A stretch of DNA of 64,000 nucleotides from a virus: positions 1-64,000 of IMG/VR virus record IMGVR_UViG_3300023179_008905, one strand, 5' to 3'. Below the pieces are notes generated by a model, which worked only from the letters and a program-made list of their open reading frames with translations, was not told where the DNA came from and did no database searches. Position numbers and translations under genes: made by a program. Positions 52,751 to 59,215 of this stretch are shown in pieces. Each line of letters opens with the position of its first letter. Positions within the stretch are counted from its first letter, which is position 1.

Positions 52751-52765
52751 AGAGTCTAGTACTCT
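52751..52765 (+). other. small hairpin in the 22-23 intergenic region
   Basis: AGAGT CTAGT ACTCT forms a 5-bp stem with a 5-nt loop, 48 nt before the gp23 start. No T-run follows, so it is not a terminator. It could mark an mRNA 5' end or stabilise the gp23 message. No clear TAAATA box is seen here; TTATAAAAT (52771-52779) is the nearest. Confidence 0.3.
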
Positions 52766-52812
52766 GAATAGTTATAAAATTGGTCGACATATTATTTGTT
52801 AAGGATTTATAA

Positions 52813-54303
52813 ATGGCTAAACAAATTCGTCCTACACAGGCTTACATCGATGAATCTCGCGCTAAGGTATTGCTCGAGAAGTGGGGTCCAGTATTGGATT
52901 ACACTTCGGACAATGTCCGCGCAATCGAAGATGATCATACTCGTTTAAATACCGCCATCCTCTTGGAAAACCAGGAGAAGTGGTGTTTCGAAGCTAGTAA
53001 TATCGCCGGTGGTTCCAGCTCTGTCTTTAATCAGGCAGGCGCTGGGCTACCTAATGTTGGTGGTACAGGTGGAGTATTCCCCGGTTCCCCTAACGATACT
53101 TACGCTCCTAACGACACTCGTCTTCCTAAGATTCTAATTCCGATGATTCGCCGTACGTTCCCTGAGTTGATCACCAACGAAATCGTTGGCGTTCAGCCCA
53201 TGAGCGGTCCAGTAGGTCTCGCTTTTGCCCTCCGTTATAAGTACGAAGCTGATGCTTTAGGTTCTCAAGTTAACAGCGGTGATGCTGCTCCAAACGTCTC
53301 TGGTCCTACCAGTGGCTGGACAAACAAAGCCGATGGTGCAGAACTTGGCTATCAGTACCTCGACACAAGATACACAGGTCAGTCCGCCTCGGCCCTTTCG
53401 GGTCTAGGTACCGGAAGTGACTTTGAAATTCTTGGTCAGGACCAGGGTGTTGCTCAGTTACTAGCTAACTTTGAGTTAACATCAAAGATTCCTCAGATTG
53501 TCGTTTCTTTCGAAAAGACAGCTGTTGAAGCTGGTACTCGTAGGTTATCCGCTCGTTGGTCAGTAGAATTAGAGCAGGATCTTAAGAATATGAATGGCAT
53601 CGATATCGATACCGAACTCACAAACGCAATGTCTTATGAGTTGCAGGCCGAAATCGATCGTGAAATGATTATTCGCATGATCCAGACAGCTCTAAACGCC
53701 GGATACGGCACAGGTTACTCCGTATGGAGCCCTGTCTCCGCAGACGGCCGCTGGCTCGTTGAGCGTAATCGTGACTTCTATCAGAGACTAATCGTTGAGG
53801 CTAATCGTATTGCTGTTCGTAATCGTCGTGGTGCTGCCAACTTCGTTGTTGCTACACCTCGCGTTTGCGCAATCTTGGAAATGCTCCCTGAGTTTCAGTG
53901 GGCACCAGTCCAGGGCAATGTCAATACACAGCCCGTCGGTGTTGCAAAAGTAGGCTCGCTGGGTGGCAGGTTTAACGTTTATCGCGATACACGTACTGAA
54001 GCTCAAGCTGAAGCATCCACAGGTAATTTCCCTGCTGGTGCTACACGCTCGATTCGCTTAGAGTACGCCCTCCTTGGTTACAAGGGACCTGAATTCTACG
54101 ACACTGGTATCATCTATTGTCCGTATATTCCGGTAATGGTTCAGAGAACTATTGGTCCTAACGATTTCTCCCCTCGTGTTGGTCTATTAACCCGTTATGG
54201 CGTTGTAGATAACATCTTCGGAGCTAATCTTTACTACCACGTAATTATTCTGAAGAATCTCGGTACTGCGTTTACCCCGGGAACTCAGTCGGTTTACTTC
54301 TAA
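52813..54303 (+). CDS. 23: gp23 major capsid protein
   Basis: A 496-aa T4-type capsid protein. GVQPMSGPVGLAFALRYKYE (near residue 137) matches T4 GVQPMNSPTGQVFALR, and LSARWSVELEQDL (near 245), GYKGPEFYDTGIIYCPYIPV (near 421) and FSPRVGLLTRYG (near 454) are conserved. An AAGGA ribosome-binding site is 9 nt before the ATG. The gene is visibly richer in G/C and C-ending codons than its neighbours, as expected for very high expression. A strong terminator follows. Confidence 0.97.
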   Translation: MAKQIRPTQAYIDESRAKVLLEKWGPVLDYTSDNVRAIEDDHTRLNTAILLENQEKWCFEASNIAGGSSSVFNQAGAGLPNVGGTGGVFPGSPNDTYAPNDTRLPKILIPMIRRTFPELITNEIVGVQPMSGPVGLAFALRYKYEADALGSQVNSGDAAPNVSGPTSGWTNKADGAELGYQYLDTRYTGQSASALSGLGTGSDFEILGQDQGVAQLLANFELTSKIPQIVVSFEKTAVEAGTRRLSARWSVELEQDLKNMNGIDIDTELTNAMSYELQAEIDREMIIRMIQTALNAGYGTGYSVWSPVSADGRWLVERNRDFYQRLIVEANRIAVRNRRGAANFVVATPRVCAILEMLPEFQWAPVQGNVNTQPVGVAKVGSLGGRFNVYRDTRTEAQAEASTGNFPAGATRSIRLEYALLGYKGPEFYDTGIIYCPYIPVMVQRTIGPNDFSPRVGLLTRYGVVDNIFGANLYYHVIILKNLGTAFTPGTQSVYF

Positions 54304-54364
54304 TTGAAGTACATCGGTTAAGAAAAAAGAAAACATTTTCACCTAGTAAGTCCTAGGAAATTTA

Positions 54365-54396
54365 AAAAAGGGCCTCTTGCGGGGCCCTTTTTTTTT
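54365..54396 (+). terminator. Rho-independent terminator after gp23
   Basis: AAAAAGGGCC (54365-54374) pairs with GGCCCTTTTT (54383-54392) around an 8-nt loop, and the T-run continues to 54396. It is the clearest terminator in the window. The A-rich 5' arm also pairs in the opposite direction, so it could act on minus-strand transcripts too. Confidence 0.9.
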
Positions 54397-54426
54397 GAGC
54401 AGATATAAAAAAACTCACATGCGAAG

Positions 54427-54434
54427 AATAAATA
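54427..54434 (+). promoter_or_regulatory. late promoter box AATAAATA
   Basis: The last A lies 6 nt before the ATG at 54440 and so selects that start instead of the earlier in-frame codon at 54377, which lies inside the terminator region. Confidence 0.6.
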
Positions 54435-54439
54435 TTTGT

Positions 54440-54820
54440 ATGGCATCATTAGTATTTTTAAACACAGTAGTCGACCCAACAGCTACATTTCCAGTATCTT
54501 TAAATCTTTCGCTTACATCTAACGGAGTAGATATTTGGACGCTAGGAAGTAACGCAGTCGGATTACTTTTTAATGCTGTATCTCCTTTAGCAGGAACAAC
54601 AACTCTTTACTCTGTAACTGCTAATAATATTAAAACAGTATTTAGAGCAGACGATGCTTATGATGGAACTGTATTTGCTTTACAGTTAAAAGACGGTACT
54701 TCTTCAACATTTACACTAGCTCTAGCTACACCGAATGCCCAAACTTTAACTTCTAACGGCTTTGATTCTGTTGGGCCAGAAAAACTTCGTAAGTGGGGTC
54801 AGGAAAACGGCGGACTATAA
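54440..54820 (+). CDS. small late protein, possible capsid or tail decoration
   Basis: A 126-aa, Thr/Ser/Ala-rich, beta-type protein (MASLVFLNTVVDP at the start) with its own late promoter behind the gp23 terminator. No family recognised. Position and composition would suit a decoration or minor virion protein. Confidence 0.65.
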   Translation: MASLVFLNTVVDPTATFPVSLNLSLTSNGVDIWTLGSNAVGLLFNAVSPLAGTTTLYSVTANNIKTVFRADDAYDGTVFALQLKDGTSSTFTLALATPNAQTLTSNGFDSVGPEKLRKWGQENGGL

Positions 54821-55735
54821 TTACTGTCTTACCGTCTTAGTAAAATACTTAAACTCGTCTATTAAAGCCGTATCTAATAAGCTATAGTTACTAGCTCTTG
54901 TTGGATTAATATCGATACCACCACGTCTTACATATAGACAACTTACTACAAGCTCTTCTGGTTTAAACAATCTAAACAACCGCATATAAATTGTCTCACA
55001 AATCTCTTCATGAAAATGACATTCATCTCTAAATGAGACAATATACTGTAAAAGAGATGTCTGATTAATCTCATACTTTCCTTTATAATGAATATAAACA
55101 TCGCCCCAATCAGGTTGTGAAGTTACCCTACAATTACTTTTTAATAAAGCAGAATGAAATCTTTGTACTCTAGATTCAGGGATCTTTATTGCAGATAAAA
55201 TAGAAGGATCCTCAGTATATGATTTAGATTGTATCATTGTAACATCAATATTATTTTCTAATGTAGGGTAGTCTTTATTCGAAAACACCGGGGGATAATA
55301 CAAATCATCCGATACTGCTGCAGCAGATCTTACATAGACCTTCACATCTGTTTCCAAAAGATTAGATAGATCTCTTGCAATTGTATTTTGCAATTCATTT
55401 AAAACTTGAATCATATTACCTTTAAATACTTGCATGTTAAAAGAATTCATATATAGCTTAATAGATTTTGATTCAACTATATAATGGTTTTTACAAGGAT
55501 AAACAATTTTAGCTATAGCGGCTATAGGCATTCCTTCTGCAGTCAGGCACGATACTTCATATGCATTCCAAATATCATAACCACCAAACGGGGCGTTTTC
55601 ATCAGTTATATCTAAATGCTTTCTATTATTAATTCTTGGTTCACGGACTAACAGAGAAGGGTCGTAAGTCGACTTATAACCAGTTACCTTACCTAAATGC
55701 TTTGAAATGTTACTATTATCTAATACCTTGTTCAT
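54821..55735 (-). CDS. queF: NADPH-dependent preQ0 reductase QueF
   Basis: QueF reduces preQ0 to preQ1. It is the long (E. coli-like) form. ESKSIKLYMNSFN lies in the N-terminal half (near residue 86), the catalytic Cys is in LKSNCRVTSQPDWGD (near 202), and FHEEICETIY and YVRRGGIDINPTR follow (near 240-285). I chose the ATG at 55735, which overlaps the kinase stop by 20 bp; an ATG at 55771 is also in frame. QueF implies that preQ1, not only preQ0, is made. It is the last gene of the dpdA operon. Confidence 0.93.
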   Translation of the reverse strand: MNKVLDNSNISKHLGKVTGYKSTYDPSLLVREPRINNRKHLDITDENAPFGGYDIWNAYEVSCLTAEGMPIAAIAKIVYPCKNHYIVESKSIKLYMNSFNMQVFKGNMIQVLNELQNTIARDLSNLLETDVKVYVRSAAAVSDDLYYPPVFSNKDYPTLENNIDVTMIQSKSYTEDPSILSAIKIPESRVQRFHSALLKSNCRVTSQPDWGDVYIHYKGKYEINQTSLLQYIVSFRDECHFHEEICETIYMRLFRLFKPEELVVSCLYVRRGGIDINPTRASNYSLLDTALIDEFKYFTKTVRQ

Positions 55736-56300
55736 GTAGTTTAATTTTAATCTGTTCCATTCGTTCTTCAACTGTTCCTTTTAAAAACACTACTCTTTCT
55801 CTCCATGGGTGTTGATTAAGATAATAATTTTCATACTTATCGATAATTGCATCTCTAAACTCTATATCAATACTCCTCTCACCATCGCTAACTAAATTAA
55901 TCTCATGAGGATTCGGATAAAATATAATATCATACTTAGTAAAAAAATTATGCCAATAATTTTTCGCTTGATCGTATGATAATCTTGAAACCCGTCCCTT
56001 TTCAAAAAAGTATTCTGTATACACTAACCCATCTAGTAAACATCTATCATGTACAGTACCCTTACACCATCCACCCATACTACCGCATGTAAACAAATTC
56101 TTTAGTTCCTCGTTTATTATTAAAAGCTGTGTTACATCACTTGCACCCTCTTCATTAATCGGTACGTTACATTCATCTCTTATTTTCCTAGTAACTTCGT
56201 TAATATAAAAGAATTTATCAAATATACCTCCACTGCTTCTCATTGTCTTAAGCAATGTCGTTTTACCAGAGCACTGAGGACCTGTAAACGTAATATTCAT
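55716..56300 (-). CDS. P-loop nucleotide kinase-like protein (AAA_28 type)
   Basis: A 194-aa protein with Walker A GPQCSGKTT at residues 6-14 and a kinase-type VHDRCLLDGLVYTEYFF (near 88). It resembles NadR- or thymidylate-kinase-like enzymes and the 26288 protein next to queE. ATGA links it to the small upstream gene. It may phosphorylate a nucleoside related to the base modification; substrate unknown. Confidence 0.75.
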   Translation of the reverse strand: MNITFTGPQCSGKTTLLKTMRSSGGIFDKFFYINEVTRKIRDECNVPINEEGASDVTQLLIINEELKNLFTCGSMGGWCKGTVHDRCLLDGLVYTEYFFEKGRVSRLSYDQAKNYWHNFFTKYDIIFYPNPHEINLVSDGERSIDIEFRDAIIDKYENYYLNQHPWRERVVFLKGTVEERMEQIKIKLHEQGIR

Positions 56301-56449
56301 TTCTTATTCCAATCAACACCAAATAAAAGATTTTTTAATATCTTTATTTCTTCTAAAAATACTTTATTTTCTTGCTCAAGCTCAGCCAAAAGAATCTTCA
56401 ATCTCTTGACTTCATCATTCTTTTTTCGAAAAATATCTAATAAAGACAT
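56297..56449 (-). CDS. 50-aa coiled-coil protein
   Basis: A small frame from ATG 56449 to TGA 56297, the stop overlapping the kinase ATG (ATGA). The sequence is a single heptad-like helix (VKRLKILLAELEQENKVF), ending GVDWNKK. Coupled position inside the dpdA operon supports it. It may help assemble a complex; function unknown. Confidence 0.5.
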   Translation of the reverse strand: MSLLDIFRKKNDEVKRLKILLAELEQENKVFLEEIKILKNLLFGVDWNKK

Positions 56450-56484
56450 ACTATAGTATAAATGACTTTTTATTATTAATCAAG

Positions 56485-56832
56485 CTATTTACACCACTTT
56501 TTTCTTTTCACAATTTCAGCAATTATACAGTATACCGATGTATCACTAAATGCATCAAAGATAGGCTCATTAGCAGATTCAAACGTCTTCTTACGCAATA
56601 CTAAATTAATTAAACGCTGAATTTTATCGTTAAGTCGAACTACGATTGCAGAAATAGAGGCAATAATATCTTCTTTCTTGTGTAAATCAGATCCCAGGCT
56701 TATGTTGTGCGGCCCGTAATCAAATTGCTTCTTACAGAATGTTTCGTATTGCTCTTTTTGAATCTTTTTAAATTCCTCGCAAGTCTCAGGATACGTAGAC
56801 TCTACACTTTTAATATAATCTTCCGGGTTCAA
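56485..56832 (-). CDS. DUF1599-like (nucleotide modification associated) protein
   Basis: A 115-aa helical protein with the pattern FCKKQFDYGPHNISLG (near residue 32), then VVRLNDKIQRLINLV (near 64) and FDAFSDTSVYCIIAEIV near the end. It matches DUF1599, a family noted near nucleotide-modification genes. Its stop is 35 bases before the next gene, and its start overlaps the GMP reductase end by 4 bp. Confidence 0.72.
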   Translation of the reverse strand: MNPEDYIKSVESTYPETCEEFKKIQKEQYETFCKKQFDYGPHNISLGSDLHKKEDIIASISAIVVRLNDKIQRLINLVLRKKTFESANEPIFDAFSDTSVYCIIAEIVKRKKWCK

Positions 56833-57800
56833 ATTCTTACTCCGTAACCAATCTTATTTAAATTAAGAGCATTTAAATTGCAACCCCCAGCATAGCTGAT
56901 TGCGCTCTGAAGATCTTGAGTTATTTCTAATAGCTTTTCATCGTAAGTAAATGAATCGGTTTCCATAAGCTTCATTGTACCTTCTATGTTCTTTTTATCA
57001 ATCTTATTATGTATACTAGCAGAACCGTAATACTGTTTATACCGTCTCCCGTTAGTATCTTTTACAACCGGTGCAGGGCTATCCGTACAAGCAGCAAATA
57101 TAGATCCGCACATAACCATACTAGCCCCAGCGACTAGCGCTTTAGCTATATCACCGTTGCAGCGAACTCCACCGTCTGCAATAATAGGTACATCAATATC
57201 TGAATTATAATTATTTGCACACTCCATAACGCAGCTAAACATAGGATATGTAAACCCGGTTTTGTCTTTAGTAGTACATGCATGACCACCACCGATACCA
57301 ACTTTAACTGCATCAGCACCTGCAAGGGCAAGATATTCAACACCTTTACGTGTAGCTACATTACCAGCTATTATCTTTGTTTCAGGTAGTTTATTTTTAA
57401 TAAACTTTACTTGGTCAGCAACTTTAGCATGATGCCCATGAGCCACATCAATTGTAATAAAATTTACTCTTAATTTATGTCGAGATATATTGTCAATTAA
57501 CGCTTTATCTTTTTCCTGTATCCCTACACTTATAGATACATAATTGAAAAAAGCTTCATTTGCATCTCTTACAAACGCAAAAATATCGTGATCAAACCGA
57601 TGCATAACATAAAAGTAATATTTCGAATCTAACGCTTGACAAATATCAAAATCTATGCAGCATTTCATATTTGCTGGGATAACTGGAAGACGAAAATTTT
57701 TATCTAAAAACTTTACCTCTGTACTAATTTCTGCCCTCGTCTTAACCGAATTAAAATTAGGCTTAAGAAAAACGTTTTCGTAATGCAGAGAAATGTCCAT
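56829..57800 (-). CDS. guaC: GMP reductase (GuaC-like)
   Basis: A 323-aa TIM-barrel protein without CBS domains. VKVGIGGGHACTTKDKTGFTYP (near residue 165) holds the active-site Cys. IIADGGVRCNGDIAKALVAGA (near 208) and YYGSASIHNKIDKKNIEG (near 255), then a final DLQSAISYAGG, match Bacillus-type GuaC better than IMP dehydrogenase. The enzyme turns GMP into IMP. In this operon it might recycle guanine displaced by DpdA into adenine nucleotides; that is my inference. Confidence 0.85.
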   Translation of the reverse strand: MDISLHYENVFLKPNFNSVKTRAEISTEVKFLDKNFRLPVIPANMKCCIDFDICQALDSKYYFYVMHRFDHDIFAFVRDANEAFFNYVSISVGIQEKDKALIDNISRHKLRVNFITIDVAHGHHAKVADQVKFIKNKLPETKIIAGNVATRKGVEYLALAGADAVKVGIGGGHACTTKDKTGFTYPMFSCVMECANNYNSDIDVPIIADGGVRCNGDIAKALVAGASMVMCGSIFAACTDSPAPVVKDTNGRRYKQYYGSASIHNKIDKKNIEGTMKLMETDSFTYDEKLLEITQDLQSAISYAGGCNLNALNLNKIGYGVRI

Positions 57801-57801
57801 A

Positions 57802-58371
57802 CTAGCGATTTAAAATATTATATGCTTTAAAAAAGCTTTTCCACAAATCAAATGCAACGTCATGTAAAATATTATAGACTTCATTTAATGTTTTACTCTC
57901 TATCGATACCCCTTGACTCATCATAATTTCACCCTCATCAACTTCAGGCACTACTTTATGAATAACGCAACCAGCTAATTTATAGCCATTTACAAACGCT
58001 CTCTCCTGAGGATTAAACCCTTTTAGAGACGGGTACTTGTCAATAAGCCCGGGGTGTAGATTATATATTTCATATTTTTCACATATTTCTTTTGGAACAA
58101 TACGTAAATAGCCGTGTAAAGTTATAACTGGATTTTTAAATTTAGATAATACTTCTGTATAATCTTCTAAAGAAGGTTTTAGAGGTAACATATACCATAT
58201 AGTTTGATTGAGTTTATGCTCTCTAAAAGTAGTTGTACGAAGCAAATCTTTATTTACATTATCCGTTGTAATTTTATTAGTAACGATAGCATCAGGATAA
58301 ACTTCTAAGGCTTTACAGAGATTATTAATTTCTGTACCGGTCTGTGAAAAAAACGCTACCCAAGGTCTCAT
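57802..58371 (-). CDS. formyltransferase-fold protein, candidate 7-deazaguanine formyltransferase
   Basis: A 189-aa protein of the PurN/Fmt formyltransferase fold. VITLHGYLRIVPKEICEKYEIYNLHPGLIDKYPS (near residues 82-115) contains the Asn-x-His-Pro active-site motif NLHPG, and AGCVIHKVVPEVDEGEIM (near 133) is also conserved. It overlaps dpdA by 4 bp. A formyltransferase (called DpdN, as I recall) has been linked to 7-(formylamino)methyl-7-deazaguanine in phage DNA. Its position next to dpdA and queF makes that role likely here. Confidence 0.82.
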   Translation of the reverse strand: MRPWVAFFSQTGTEINNLCKALEVYPDAIVTNKITTDNVNKDLLRTTTFREHKLNQTIWYMLPLKPSLEDYTEVLSKFKNPVITLHGYLRIVPKEICEKYEIYNLHPGLIDKYPSLKGFNPQERAFVNGYKLAGCVIHKVVPEVDEGEIMMSQGVSIESKTLNEVYNILHDVAFDLWKSFFKAYNILNR

Positions 58372-59180
58372 CTATATAAAATGCGCTTAAACATTTTAAC
58401 ATTATAATTTAAAATTTCCAATTGATCTGGTGTAAATTGATGCTCTATTAAATCTGCTAATTTTGTCTTAGGTTTAGTCTGTAGACCGTATTCTGCATCA
58501 TAACGCATATTATGAATAGCTGCGACTACAGGGTTACTCGTATCACAACTTACAATATTATATACATTTTTATCAACATAAAATCTAAACTCTTTTGCAA
58601 GAGAGCAGCCTAATAAATGATGAGGCTTATTCCATTCCCATAACCCTGATTCAATTAAATCTGTAATAAATCTCTGTCGTCCTGAACAAAACCTTTCTAG
58701 CTCAGTATTACCCTCACCTATTGTTTGATAATAACTAAAATCAAAACTTATAGCTACCATGTCAGCATCAAATGACATAAAACGATAACAGTTTTTTAAT
58801 TCTTGCCATGTCTTACCCTGTACTGCTCCAATAGCTTTAGTCTGAAATGATGATTTTAAATCCTTAGCTTTATCTCTAAAGCTTAAAAAACTCACCATCG
58901 TTTCTTGCGAATTTTCCAAAACATCTGGAACAATAAACATACTAGGCTCAAGATCTTTTGCGGCTTGATAAAACATTTGCGGATCAAAAGCTTTTCCAAG
59001 CTCAAATATTGAATTATCGAGCAATACTTCTCTGTTATATGTATTTTTGGAGGCTTTAAAAAAATTATAATATTCTGGATATTTTTGAAAAAGATGAACT
59101 AATGCATAGTCAAAATCATTATATTTTCTTGATTGTTCTAATAATGAAATAGGAGATTCATGAGATACTTTCAATAGCAT
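58368..59180 (-). CDS. dpdA: DpdA-like DNA guanine transglycosylase
   Basis: A 270-aa protein of the tRNA-guanine transglycosylase superfamily in its DNA-acting DpdA form. It has VLLDNSIFELGKAF (near residue 51, the substrate-pocket Asp), GAVQGKTWQEL (near 118), HLLGCSLAKEFRFY (near 187) and VSCDTSNPVVAAIHN (near 205, the candidate nucleophile Asp). DpdA exchanges guanine in DNA for preQ0-type bases. It leads the modification operon behind a strong promoter. Whether it accepts preQ0, preQ1 or both is not visible. Confidence 0.85.
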   Translation of the reverse strand: MLLKVSHESPISLLEQSRKYNDFDYALVHLFQKYPEYYNFFKASKNTYNREVLLDNSIFELGKAFDPQMFYQAAKDLEPSMFIVPDVLENSQETMVSFLSFRDKAKDLKSSFQTKAIGAVQGKTWQELKNCYRFMSFDADMVAISFDFSYYQTIGEGNTELERFCSGRQRFITDLIESGLWEWNKPHHLLGCSLAKEFRFYVDKNVYNIVSCDTSNPVVAAIHNMRYDAEYGLQTKPKTKLADLIEHQFTPDQLEILNYNVKMFKRILYR

Positions 59181-59186
59181 AATTAT

Positions 59187-59214
59187 ATTATAAATGTAAA
59201 TAATACTATATCAA
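59187..59214 (-). promoter_or_regulatory. sigma70-like promoter of the dpdA operon
   Basis: Minus-strand TTGATA (59214-59209), 16 bp, TATAAT (59192-59187), six bases before the dpdA start. It is back to back with the gp5 late box on the other strand. Confidence 0.6.
59195..59202 (+). promoter_or_regulatory. late promoter box TGTAAATA
   Basis: A weaker box, 14 nt before the gp5-like ATG at 59216, leaving a short leader. Confidence 0.4.
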
Positions 59215-59215
59215 C

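Noticed and set aside
54377-54439. Upstream extension of the gene at 54440
   Set aside because: The extension begins within the terminator region, and the late box lies inside it; the ATG at 54440 has the standard 6-nt spacing.
56829-57800. GuaC-like gene as IMP dehydrogenase
   Set aside because: CBS domains are absent and the YYGSAS and ISYAGG blocks fit GMP reductase better.
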